From positions 1-6,653 of the forward strand of contig CAAGJS010000200.1 in assembly GCA_900770275.1 (NCBI GenBank): a DNA stretch of 6,653 nucleotides, written 5' to 3'. Source of the stretch: Erysipelotrichaceae bacterium (lineage in GTDB: Bacteria > Bacillota_I > Bacilli_A > Erysipelotrichales > Erysipelotrichaceae). This document shows, piece by piece, positions 1 through 5,400 of the stretch; positions within the stretch are counted from its first letter, which is position 1, and each line of letters begins with the position of its first letter. The translations under genes and the position numbers were made by a program. The notes under the pieces were generated by a model. It made no database searches and was not told the DNA's origin. It saw only the letters and a list, made by a program, of their open reading frames with translations.

Positions 1-431
1 ACACGGTCCTTGCTCGAGTTGAAGAGCTCTGCGGATCCCGGCACAAAGAACGGTACGCGCCAGCGCTTGGTACGCGGCGCATCCTTGATCGGATGGTTGT
101 GATCATAGCGGTCACTGTAATCGTACTCGAGGATGCCGATGTAGCTCATCTGGTCCAGCAACTCCTGCAGATGGGCCGGCTCAATATCCGGTGCAAGCTT
201 CATCATCTCTTCGAAGGTATAGAACTTGCGCAGCTTCATCCGGTTGGCAAGGGCTACCTGCTCATCGTTGAGCACCTCGCGCAGTCCCCAGTACTCGGCA
301 TCGTCAGTTTTGATGCCGGTGATCTTATGGGGCACGACGTCCGTAATCTTGCGGCCGAGCTTGGCTACCGCCTTATTACGTTCCTTTTCATTCTGATAGA
401 TAGAACGCGGTTTCTTAAACTGTTCAGGCAT
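1..431 (-). CDS. N-terminal part of a probable multidomain 4Fe-4S/FAD (pyridine nucleotide-disulfide) oxidoreductase
   Basis: The reverse strand reads open from an ATG at 431 to the window edge, giving the first 143 residues, which start MPEQFKKPRSIYQNEKERN. A good Shine-Dalgarno (GGAAAGGA, 7 nt before ATG) fixes the start. Residues about 70-105 look like a small helical, winged-helix-like segment (FTFEEMMKLAP is approximated by YTFEEMMKLAP here, then LQELLDQMSYIGILEYDY). The tail VPFFVPGSAELFN resembles, from memory, the N-terminal region of large clostridial proteins that go on to ferredoxin-type Fe-S clusters and a GltD-like FAD/NAD(P) module. None of those cofactor domains is inside the window, so the assignment rests on the N-terminus only. 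It lies 95 nt downstream of the PAI-like isomerase on the same strand and is probably co-transcribed, suggesting a shared redox or lipid-related task. The reading frame shows no break. Confidence 0.6.
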   Translation of the reverse strand, partial: MPEQFKKPRSIYQNEKERNKAVAKLGRKITDVVPHKITGIKTDDAEYWGLREVLNDEQVALANRMKLRKFYTFEEMMKLAPDIEPAHLQELLDQMSYIGILEYDYSDRYDHNHPIKDAPRTKRWRVPFFVPGSAELFNSSKDR

Positions 432-443
432 AACAATATCCTT

Positions 444-471
444 TCCTTAGAATCACATCCTTAGAATCACA
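444..471. repeat. 14-bp perfect tandem direct repeat ahead of the oxidoreductase gene
   Basis: TCCTTAGAATCACA occurs twice back to back (444-457 and 458-471). On the minus strand each copy ends in an AAGGA-type Shine-Dalgarno core, but only the copy nearer the gene, with its extension AAAGGA, is correctly spaced from the ATG at 431. The repeat looks like a recent slippage duplication of the untranslated region. Confidence 0.85.
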
Positions 472-504
472 AAGCTGAGGCAGACGTACTGCTGCCTCGG
501 CTTT
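471..504 (-). terminator. Intercistronic hairpin, possible weak terminator or RNA-processing element
   Basis: Arms 471-483 and 492-504 pair over 13 bp (one G-U) around an 8-nt loop. The hairpin lies 22 nt after the isomerase stop codon. On the minus strand the stem is followed by GTGATTC rather than a U-run; the only T-run is the CTTT closing the stem. It may therefore attenuate or stabilise the transcript rather than end it, and partial read-through into the downstream oxidoreductase is likely. Confidence 0.5.
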
Positions 505-526
505 GCCTGATTATTATTGATTTTCC

Positions 527-1906
527 TTAATCCTTGAAGAAACGTGTGACAATATCGCGGCTGTATTCAACGGTCTCTTCCATATCGCCAAACGACATCA
601 CTTCGCCTGCATAGAACGTGTTCTTCTGTCCCTGCAGCGCCTCCACCTTGTCATACCAGCCGTCCGCATAATCCTTGCTCGAAACATGCGGGAAGTAGTA
701 CCAGTCGTCGATCCGTTCTGTCTTAACAACCGGAAGACCCGAGATTGCCATATCGTTCAGCGTCGTGTCGCGGGCCTTTTCAAACGGTACATCTTCCATG
801 CCTTCATGGTTGCGCAGCGTGAAGGTAACCAGCGGCTGCGGACCGCAATCCGGCCAGCGGTGATAGAACACCATCAGATGGCCCAGCGTTTCCGGCGTCA
901 TGTTGTCGAAGTAGTAGTAGGAAATATCCGGCGACTTGGCATCTTCCGTACGGACTGCCATCGTGAAGTATTCCTTGGAAACGATCTTCGAGAACAGCTT
1001 CGTCTCCTCTTCCGTCGGATCACCATACTTCAGGAACATCTCGAGCGGCGTGCAGATGATGAGCTTGTCAAACTCTTCCGTATCCTTGCCATTGAGAGTG
1101 ACATATACCTTGTCATCCTTGCGTTCGATGCCGGTGACTTCCGTGTTGAGAACAGCCGGATGCTTGAGGTGTTTGTTTACGCCTTCCCAGATGGACTGCG
1201 TACCATTCTTCCATGTCCACAACTTTCCGGTCGACAGGAACTGACGAACCGTGAAGGCATCGAGATACTTCAGAACATAAGCTGCCGGAATCTCATCGAA
1301 GTAGCCATAGCCGAATGCGGTGAACGGTCCCTTCCAGACCATGGCCGCATCTTCGCACTTGTTGAGCTTCAGGAATTCGGAGAACGGCATCGACAGATCC
1401 TTCAGATTCGGATTTTCGCCTTCGATATGTGCAAGCTTCTTTTCCGGCGACGGGCACTGACCCTCATAGCGTCCCTGCGCAACGCCGCGGTGACCGTTGA
1501 CGTCATAGCCGACATACTTTGTGTTCAGAATCTTGGTGAGCTTGTTGAGCTTCATCAGTTTCTTGAGCAATGCGAGCTTCGATGTCTTTAACGGCGTACC
1601 GTCAAGATTTGTGAAGCGGCGTCCCATTTCCGGCCCGTCTTCGTGGCTCGCACCGCCGAACTCTTCACATTCATGAACAGCAAAGTAGGTGCCGCAGCCC
1701 ATGACAGCGCCCATCTCGATCGTACGCTGCTCCGTCTTTCCATCCCTGGTCTTGACTTCCATCAGCGGCGAGAATGCCTTTCCGCCAACCCGGCCGCTCT
1801 TTTCGTAGATGACGTAATTGTTGTACCCGTGCTTTTCCAGGTACATTGCCATGGATGTGCCGGCAGGTCCGCCGCCGACGATGCAGATGCGTGTGTTCTT
1901 GTCCAT
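527..1906 (-). CDS. PAI-like FAD-dependent polyunsaturated fatty acid (linoleate) isomerase
   Basis: This 459-residue flavoenzyme of the amine-oxidase/PAI type should be cytosolic and use FAD. Seen in the sequence: the dinucleotide-binding motif GGGPAG at residues 11-16, followed by an acidic strand end and VGGK (40-43), and a C-terminal FAD-contact segment FYAGE (431-435). Against C. acnes PAI (424 residues, recalled from memory) long blocks match: FTAFGYG-FD-PAAYVLKYLD, LWTW-GTQ, LGH-MV-YHRW and WYYFPHVSS-DY. R96 aligns with PAI Arg88 and F223 with PAI Phe193, two residues reported to position the fatty acid. PAI isomerises linoleate to trans-10,cis-12 CLA by hydride transfer through the flavin with no net redox change. 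This protein is about 35 residues longer, mainly through an insertion near 140-170 and a longer loop near 50-60. The start is ATG 1906, because AGGGAG lies 8 nt upstream; the GTG at 1915 overlaps that site. Substrate and regiospecificity are inferred. Confidence 0.85.
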   Translation of the reverse strand: MDKNTRICIVGGGPAGTSMAMYLEKHGYNNYVIYEKSGRVGGKAFSPLMEVKTRDGKTEQRTIEMGAVMGCGTYFAVHECEEFGGASHEDGPEMGRRFTNLDGTPLKTSKLALLKKLMKLNKLTKILNTKYVGYDVNGHRGVAQGRYEGQCPSPEKKLAHIEGENPNLKDLSMPFSEFLKLNKCEDAAMVWKGPFTAFGYGYFDEIPAAYVLKYLDAFTVRQFLSTGKLWTWKNGTQSIWEGVNKHLKHPAVLNTEVTGIERKDDKVYVTLNGKDTEEFDKLIICTPLEMFLKYGDPTEEETKLFSKIVSKEYFTMAVRTEDAKSPDISYYYFDNMTPETLGHLMVFYHRWPDCGPQPLVTFTLRNHEGMEDVPFEKARDTTLNDMAISGLPVVKTERIDDWYYFPHVSSKDYADGWYDKVEALQGQKNTFYAGEVMSFGDMEETVEYSRDIVTRFFKD

Positions 1907-1914
1907 AAAATCCA

Positions 1915-1920
1915 CTCCCT
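1915..1920 (-). promoter_or_regulatory. Ribosome binding site deciding the isomerase start
   Basis: AGGGAG on the minus strand sits 8 nt before ATG 1906. The alternative in-frame GTG (1915-1913) overlaps this site and has no other purine-rich element correctly placed, so the protein starts at MDKNTR and not three residues earlier. Confidence 0.75.
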
Positions 1921-1960
1921 CTTTTCCTTCGTATTGTTGAAGCTGAATCCTTTATTCGAA

Positions 1961-1978
1961 ACGGTTTGATGAAACCGT
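1961..1978. promoter_or_regulatory. Inverted repeat in the isomerase leader, operator or RNA hairpin
   Basis: ACGGTTT and AAACCGT form a perfect 7-bp inverted repeat around a 4-nt GATG centre, 54 nt upstream of the isomerase ATG and inside its predicted transcript. The surrounding TTCGAAACGGTTTGA differs from the cre consensus (WTGNAANCGNWNNCW) at two positions. A weak catabolite-control site, a LacI/TetR-type operator or an RNA hairpin are all possible. Confidence 0.45.
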
Positions 1979-1990
1979 ATTCACCAAGTT

Positions 1991-2020
1991 AGGAAACTCA
2001 ATCCCCGTTTTTCGTTTCCT
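1991..2020 (-). promoter_or_regulatory. Second hairpin in the isomerase leader
   Basis: On the minus strand AGGAAAC (2020-2014) can pair with GTTTCCT (1997-1991) over 7 bp across a 16-nt loop. The GAAACG part of the first arm can instead pair with CGTTTC at 1963-1958 in the next inverted repeat. The two folds are therefore mutually exclusive. Confidence 0.35.
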
Positions 2021-2067
2021 TCTTCTGAAATAAAAAGCAACAATTTGTTTGTTTTTTCACTAGCCGA

Positions 2068-2096
2068 ATTATATCAAATATCCAACACTATGTCAC
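2068..2096 (-). promoter_or_regulatory. Sigma-A type promoter of the isomerase gene
   Basis: On the minus strand GTGACA (2096-2091, 5 of 6 to TTGACA) is followed by a 17-bp spacer and a perfect TATAAT (2073-2068). A TGA immediately before the hexamer gives an extended -10. The start of transcription should be near 2061, leaving a leader of about 155 nt before ATG 1906. Confidence 0.8.
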
Positions 2097-2120
2097 TAAA
2101 GCTGTGAAAAATTTTGCATG

Positions 2121-2151
2121 CGAATATTAAAACCAGCGGGATCACCGCTGG
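2121..2151 (-). terminator. Intrinsic terminator of the DUF1653-DUF4349 operon
   Basis: On the minus strand CCAGCGG and CCGCTGG form a 7-bp GC-rich stem with a 5-nt loop (2133-2151), followed by TTTTAATATT. It lies about 40 nt after the lipoprotein stop codon and separates this operon from the isomerase promoter. Confidence 0.75.
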
Positions 2152-2189
2152 CAAATGAACAGAAATCAAAATCTGATATTGAACAATAC

Positions 2190-3146
2190 TTACTGATTTT
2201 CTTTGATTTGATCCTTCGTCTTCGGCTTGCGATGGATGAAGTGGATCTTCTTCCCAGTCAGTTTCTCGATCAGCTTGATCACAAGGATGACCAGGACAAC
2301 TACAGCGGCATACGGAATCAGATTCACAATCAAAAGTAACAGTCCCTGCAGCAGCCAGACAAACGTAATGCCAACCGAGCTGAAGGCTTCCTTGAGACGG
2401 GTTCCGAAGTCAGAAATGTCCTTTCCTGTCTTCGACTGATAGCGTGTCACTTCCTGGATCGTGACGTAGACCGTCGAATATTCGACATCGGTATCCATGG
2501 AACTCTGATAGCTCTTCTTCTGGTTCAGTTCCGTTTCCACTTCGCTGAGGCGCTGTTCAATGGCGACCATGTCTTCGATTGTTTCCGCCTGATCCATCAT
2601 TTCAAGCAGACGGCTCTGCTGCTTTTCGAGGGCTTCAATCTCAGCCGAGTTGTCGTTGTACTGTTTCGTGATGTTCTGTACGTCGCTGCTGCGGTACGTG
2701 ACGCGCCCATCGCCTTCCAGGTCATTGAGAAAGGAATCAAAGCTGTCCGTTGGCATGCGTACGGTCAGATTCATACTGCGCATGCCGGTACGGGTACCGT
2801 TGTTGTCATACCAGCCCGTATCGTTATCATAGGATTCCTGATGTTCCAGGATGCCCTTGTATGCTTTGATATGATCATTCACCGCGGAAACTGTATCGTC
2901 ATAGTTCAGAGTCTCAATCGTCAATGAGCCGGTATAGACAAGCTTATCACCAGTAATTTCCGTAGAATCGGAGCTGGCGGAAGAGTCTGAGGAATAGGCA
3001 GCTTCATCGCCTGCAATCGCGTAACTGTTTGAGGCTATACCATCATTCTCTGCCAATGCGTAGCTGGCACTGGTGGAAGAGCTGCCGCAGCCCGAAAGAA
3101 CTGCTGCCGCAAGAAGTATTGAAACAATGTGCTTACTGATCTTCAT
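2190..3146 (-). CDS. DUF4349 domain lipoprotein with C-terminal membrane anchor
   Basis: This is a 318-residue cell-surface protein of unknown function. The ATG at 3146 is chosen because GAGGGAA lies 7 nt upstream and because it gives a clean lipoprotein signal, [20 protein letters not shown], with the lipidated cysteine at C20. Residues 21-65 are a Ser/Ala-rich linker. Residues about 68-232 match the DUF4349 pattern: a first strand block ([16 protein letters not shown]), a central RMP-DSFDSFL block, and a charged coiled coil at about 165-213 between the two halves. About 34 hydrophobic residues at 259-292 form a membrane segment, followed by a basic tail rich in Lys. The protein thus appears anchored at both ends, by lipid and by helix, with the DUF outside. 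The start overlaps the upstream DUF1653 gene by 14 nt, so translation is probably coupled. DUF4349 proteins have been suggested to act at the cell envelope, but no reaction can be assigned. Confidence 0.88.
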   Translation of the reverse strand: MKISKHIVSILLAAAVLSGCGSSSTSASYALAENDGIASNSYAIAGDEAAYSSDSSASSDSTEITGDKLVYTGSLTIETLNYDDTVSAVNDHIKAYKGILEHQESYDNDTGWYDNNGTRTGMRSMNLTVRMPTDSFDSFLNDLEGDGRVTYRSSDVQNITKQYNDNSAEIEALEKQQSRLLEMMDQAETIEDMVAIEQRLSEVETELNQKKSYQSSMDTDVEYSTVYVTIQEVTRYQSKTGKDISDFGTRLKEAFSSVGITFVWLLQGLLLLIVNLIPYAAVVVLVILVIKLIEKLTGKKIHFIHRKPKTKDQIKENQ

Positions 3147-3408
3147 CAAGTTTTCCCTCATATGGCTCAAAGCGCCAGTTCTGCTGGGCAAGCGGATATT
3201 TGTCATGATCCACTTCGCTCATGAACATTTCAAGCGGACGGGCAAACAGTTTCTTTTCCCCGTATAGCGCCTGATAGATCATCAGCTGCTCGCCCGTTTC
3301 CGTATGCTGGGCGATGCCGATGATGCGGTAAAGATAATGATTTCCTTCCGAATCAAACTGCCGTTTGAAATGCTGCACTATCATGCCGCTGGTAAAAGTT
3401 CTTTCCAT
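3133..3408 (-). CDS. DUF1653 domain protein
   Basis: This small soluble protein of 91 residues is the first gene of a two-gene operon. Nearly the whole length fits the DUF1653 pattern: V-HFKRQF near the start, then [25 protein letters not shown] and [11 protein letters not shown]. The usual family length is about 70-90 residues. The function is unknown; the fold is a compact beta-rich domain. GAGAGG lies 9 nt before the ATG at 3408. Its last codons overlap the first codons of the DUF4349 lipoprotein by 14 nt. It is divergently transcribed from the VTT membrane protein across only 57 bp. Confidence 0.9.
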   Translation of the reverse strand: MERTFTSGMIVQHFKRQFDSEGNHYLYRIIGIAQHTETGEQLMIYQALYGEKKLFARPLEMFMSEVDHDKYPLAQQNWRFEPYEGKLDEDQ

Positions 3409-3449
3409 TCAAAGTTGCCTCTCTGTATCTGTAATTTGCTTTCTGGATA

Positions 3450-3455
3450 ACTATA
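3450..3455 (-). promoter_or_regulatory. Putative -10 of the DUF1653-DUF4349 operon
   Basis: TATAGT on the minus strand (5 of 6) would give a transcript start near 3443 and a leader of about 35 nt carrying the ribosome binding site. No good -35 is seen; the candidate TTCTTT is weak and would lie in the divergent coding region. Confidence 0.4.
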
Positions 3456-3457
3456 AT
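3452..3457 (+). promoter_or_regulatory. Putative -10 of the VTT gene
   Basis: A perfect TATAAT ends 8 nt before the ATG at 3466. The best -35 (CTGTAA, 17-bp spacer) is only 3 of 6. Initiation at the usual distance would fall at or within 3 nt of the start codon. It shares four bases with the minus-strand -10 candidate. Confidence 0.5.
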
Positions 3458-3465
3458 CACGAAGT

Positions 3466-4188
3466 ATGAAACAAAGAAAATGGTTTGGAATCGTCTATGT
3501 TGCTGTGCTGATCGTATTGTATATCTTCTATCGGCGCAGTGGCATCGACCTGGAGGATCTGATTGAAGCTGCACCGGAACGTATCGTTCCGGCGATCTTT
3601 ACGGTGCTTGCGTTTTATGCGCTGAAGTCGCTGACCGTCTTTTTTCCTCTGCCATTATTATACTTGCTCAGTGCCGATATATTCCCGCAATCGGCAGCGA
3701 TCGCCGTCAATGCGGCAGGCCTTGTTGCGGCAGCTACGGTGCCGTGGCTGATCGGACGCAGAACCGACAGCAGCACACTTCAGCAGCACATCGATCCAAA
3801 AACCGCCGACGTACTTCACAACCTCAAGATGGATAATCCGTTCCTGTATACCTTTGCGCTGCGGGCGACGCATCTGGCCTATGATCCGGTTTCCATGTAC
3901 CTAGGGAATCAGAGAATTCCATGGTATGCACTTGCTTTAGGTACACTGGCAGGTACCGGTCCCTCGATGGCAGCGATCACGATCATCGGCGAAAATGTAT
4001 TCTCACCGAACTCGCAGATGTTCTGGCCAGCAATGGGGATGCTCATTGCAATCGTGGCGCTTTCCTTCTTCCTTCTCTATCACGTGCTGCATACGAAATA
4101 CCCGGAGCAGTATGCGTATCTGAAGGAGCTGATCATAAATCGGATCGAGCGGTTCAGAAACAAGATTAAGGAAAAGAAAAAAGCGTAG
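3466..4188 (+). CDS. TVP38/TMEM64 family membrane protein (VTT/SNARE-associated domain)
   Basis: This 240-residue integral membrane protein is of the DedA-related VTT type. Hydrophobic segments are visible at about 7-21, 40-70, 78-97, 126-135, 154-175 and 186-206. The domain signature is recognisable: a FPLPLLYLLSADIFP block (60-74), a small-residue-rich helix with N82/G85 leading to PWLIGR (93-98), then R133 and YDPVSMYLG-QR-PW (139-153) followed by ALGTLAGTGPS (157-167). VTT proteins are linked to lipid scrambling or polyprenyl-phosphate transport in other organisms; the substrate here is unknown. The C-terminus is strongly basic (RNKIKEKKKA) and probably cytoplasmic. No Shine-Dalgarno precedes the ATG and an in-frame stop lies 12 nt upstream, so the start is firm but may be leaderless. 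It stands alone as a transcription unit ending at the terminator near 4250. Confidence 0.8.
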   Translation: MKQRKWFGIVYVAVLIVLYIFYRRSGIDLEDLIEAAPERIVPAIFTVLAFYALKSLTVFFPLPLLYLLSADIFPQSAAIAVNAAGLVAAATVPWLIGRRTDSSTLQQHIDPKTADVLHNLKMDNPFLYTFALRATHLAYDPVSMYLGNQRIPWYALALGTLAGTGPSMAAITIIGENVFSPNSQMFWPAMGMLIAIVALSFFLLYHVLHTKYPEQYAYLKELIINRIERFRNKIKEKKKA

Positions 4189-4229
4189 GATAATCCAGCG
4201 CAAAGACAATACCAACGCAAAAGAAAACA

Positions 4230-4270
4230 CGCAGCGGAATATTCAGACTCCGCTGCGCTTATTTCTTTCT
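4230..4270. terminator. Bidirectional intrinsic terminator between convergent genes
   Basis: CGCAGCGGA (4230-4238) and TCCGCTGCG (4249-4257) form a perfect 9-bp stem with a 10-nt loop. On the plus strand CTTATTTCTTTCT follows; on the minus strand TGTTTTCTTTTG follows. It can serve both the VTT gene (plus) and the small membrane protein gene (minus), whose stop codon is only 12 nt away. Confidence 0.75.
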
Positions 4271-4410
4271 CAGGCACCCTGGGTATTGATCGTATTGTTC
4301 TGTGATTCGGCAATACGGATCAGATATTTCTTCAGCTTTCCTAAGCCGATGATGACTGCAATCGTAATTCCCAGAGCAGCCAGATCAGAGATCGAAATGG
4401 TGTTGATCAT
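4270..4410 (-). CDS. Small single-span membrane protein, 46 residues, unrecognised
   Basis: The minus strand carries ATG 4410 to TGA 4270. The first 20 residues are MINTISISDLAALGITIAVI, then a short IGLG stretch, a basic KLKKYLIR segment and a polar tail ending NTQGA. Residues about 10-24 form one short hydrophobic helix, and the basic segment after it suggests N-outside, C-inside orientation. Evidence that it is real: AAAGGAG lies 8 nt before the ATG, a promoter lies at 4459-4486, two operator-like repeats sit in that promoter, and a terminator follows. I do not recognise the family. The size and layout resemble small stress peptides, holin-like or type I toxin peptides, or small partners of transporters, but none can be claimed. 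It lies downstream of the ZIP transporter on the same strand but has its own promoter. Confidence 0.72.
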   Translation of the reverse strand: MINTISISDLAALGITIAVIIGLGKLKKYLIRIAESQNNTINTQGA

Positions 4411-4428
4411 TTGAGTTGCTCCTTTCTC

Positions 4429-4446
4429 GGTTAGACGTATCTAACC
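4429..4446. promoter_or_regulatory. Operator O2, 18-bp inverted repeat
   Basis: The minus-strand sequence is GGTTAGATACGTCTAACC, with 7-bp arms GGTTAGA and TCTAACC (plus-strand reading) around CGTA. It lies just downstream of the predicted transcript start and just upstream of the ribosome binding site of the 46-residue protein. This is a position where a dimeric repressor would block transcription. The family of the repressor cannot be read from the site; the arm sequence partly recalls TetR-type and DtxR-type operators. Confidence 0.65.
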
Positions 4447-4453
4447 ATTTCTA

Positions 4454-4471
4454 CGTTAATTGTAGCTAACC
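4454..4471. promoter_or_regulatory. Operator O1, second imperfect copy of the 18-bp site
   Basis: The minus-strand sequence is GGTTAGCTACAATTAACG. It matches O2 at 13 of 18 positions in the same orientation, with centres exactly 25 bp apart, and it covers the -10 hexamer. A shared GGTTAGNTAC....TAAC core is seen in both. Confidence 0.55.
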
Positions 4472-4486
4472 AAAGAAAGAAGTAAA
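4459..4486 (-). promoter_or_regulatory. Promoter of the 46-residue membrane protein gene
   Basis: On the minus strand TTTACT (4486-4481, 4 of 6) is separated by 16 bp from TACAAT (4464-4459, 5 of 6). Transcription would start near 4452, giving a leader of about 42 nt. O1 covers the -10 element and O2 lies within the early leader. Confidence 0.6.
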
Positions 4487-4516
4487 CAACAATGCTCAGG
4501 AATATTCAGTTGTTTA
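4483..4516. repeat. AT-rich 8-bp inverted repeat downstream of the ZIP gene
   Basis: TAAACAAC (4483-4490) and GTTGTTTA (4509-4516) are perfectly complementary across an 18-nt spacer. On the minus strand the stem is followed by CTTCTTTCTTT, so it could be a weak terminator for the ZIP transcript. It overlaps the -35 of the small gene. Confidence 0.35.
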
Positions 4517-4558
4517 TTGTTTTGTCGTTTTATTGTGTTACTGTTATGCCTTTATTGT
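4513..4558. repeat. Three copies of the octamer TTTATTGT
   Basis: Identical octamers lie at 4513-4520, 4529-4536 and 4551-4558 (ACAATAAA on the minus strand), between the ZIP stop codon and the -35 of the small gene. The stretch is strongly AT-rich, so chance or an UP-element-like role are both possible. Confidence 0.4.
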
Positions 4559-4564
4559 CTTTTC

Positions 4565-5347
4565 TTATCCAAGCGCTACATCCAGAATCATCATGATGCA
4601 GAAGCCAGCCGCAAAGGAAAGGACGCCAGCGTGGGAATGCTTTCCCTGTGACATCTCCGGCACCAGTTCTTCCACGACGACATACATCATCGCTCCTGCC
4701 GCAAAGCTCAACAGATATGGCATCAGCGGAATGAACTGCTGCGAAAAGAGAATCGTCAGAAAACCGGCAATCGGCTCCACTGCACCAGAGAGTACTCCAT
4801 AGAGGAAAGACTTATTCTTGCTGTGGCCTTCGCCATACATCGGCATCGCAATGATGGCACCTTCCGGAAAGTTCTGAATCGCAATACCAAGCGAGAGAGC
4901 TAACGCTGCCGATGCACTCATGCCCGAAACCGAATACATGAAACCGGCATAGACGACACCGACTGCCATGCCTTCCGGAATGTTATGAATCGTCACCGCG
5001 AGCATCATCAGGGTCAGATTCTTCAACGACGTATGCGGACCTTCCGGCTTCTTCTCATTGACATGCAGATGGGGCGTCAGATGATCGATGATCAGAAGAA
5101 ACAGGATGCCAAGCCAGAAACCGATCGCTGCCGGAAGAAATGACAGCTTGCCAAGATCTGCCGCCTCTTCCAGTGCTGGAATCAACAGGCTCCAGATCGA
5201 AGCTGCGACCATGACGCCAGCCGCAAAACCCGTTAACATCCGTTCTACATTTTCGGATACGTTTTCCTTCAATATATATACGCACGCTGCCCCGAGCGAT
5301 GTACCAAGAAACGGTATCATCAGGCCCAGGAAGACTTCCTTTGACAT
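4565..5347 (-). CDS. ZIP family divalent metal transporter (GufA-like)
   Basis: This 260-residue inner-membrane protein should import zinc or other divalent cations. About eight membrane helices can be traced. The paired metal-site motifs are clear: HNIPEG (121-126) in TM4, QNFPEG (158-163) in TM5, and a glutamate in SGAVEP (E191) in TM6. By analogy with BbZIP these give one site from H121, E125, Q158 and E162 and a second from N122, N159 and E191; BbZIP has Asp where N159 stands here. A short histidine-bearing stretch, DHLTPHLH (88-95), begins the loop between TM3 and TM4, and EELVPE (226-231) lies near the end. The start at ATG 5347 follows GGAGG with a 4-nt spacer. An in-frame ATG at 5368, adding MHSHGGF, has only AGAAGAA before it and is less likely, although its two histidines are notable. 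It is divergent from the DUF1848 gene. Confidence 0.9.
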   Translation of the reverse strand: MSKEVFLGLMIPFLGTSLGAACVYILKENVSENVERMLTGFAAGVMVAASIWSLLIPALEEAADLGKLSFLPAAIGFWLGILFLLIIDHLTPHLHVNEKKPEGPHTSLKNLTLMMLAVTIHNIPEGMAVGVVYAGFMYSVSGMSASAALALSLGIAIQNFPEGAIIAMPMYGEGHSKNKSFLYGVLSGAVEPIAGFLTILFSQQFIPLMPYLLSFAAGAMMYVVVEELVPEMSQGKHSHAGVLSFAAGFCIMMILDVALG

Positions 5348-5391
5348 AAAACCTCCATGGGAGTGCATTTCTTCTGCATTCAGTTACGACC

Positions 5392-5400
5392 ATGATAGCA
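5392..5400 (-). promoter_or_regulatory. Putative extended -10 promoter of the ZIP gene
   Basis: TGCTATCAT on the minus strand is an extended -10 (TGn plus a 5-of-6 hexamer). Transcription would start near 5385, leaving a leader of about 38 nt before ATG 5347. The best -35 (CTGGAA, 16-bp spacer) matches only 3 of 6. Confidence 0.45.

Noticed and set aside
93..464. A 123-codon open frame on the plus strand at the left edge
   Set aside because: It is antisense to the oxidoreductase N-terminus, which has a good ribosome site and a family-like sequence; the plus frame has neither.
686..1591. A 301-codon open frame on the plus strand
   Set aside because: It lies antisense to the well-supported isomerase. 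Its composition (many Arg, Leu and Ile with no recognisable domain) is that of a shadow frame, and it has no promoter or ribosome site.
1907..1915. GTG start adding three residues to the isomerase
   Set aside because: The GTG overlaps the AGGGAG ribosome site that is correctly spaced for ATG 1906.
3147..3206. Upstream start extending the DUF4349 lipoprotein by 20 residues
   Set aside because: It would put charged, polar residues before the lipoprotein signal and extend the overlap with the DUF1653 gene; ATG 3146 has a proper ribosome site and begins the signal peptide directly.
4429..4446. Metal-regulator (Zur or DtxR/MntR) box linked to the ZIP transporter
   Set aside because: The GGTTAG...CTAACC arms recall DtxR half-sites, but the spacing is wider than that consensus, and the site lies downstream of the ZIP gene and upstream of the small gene, so it does not control ZIP initiation.
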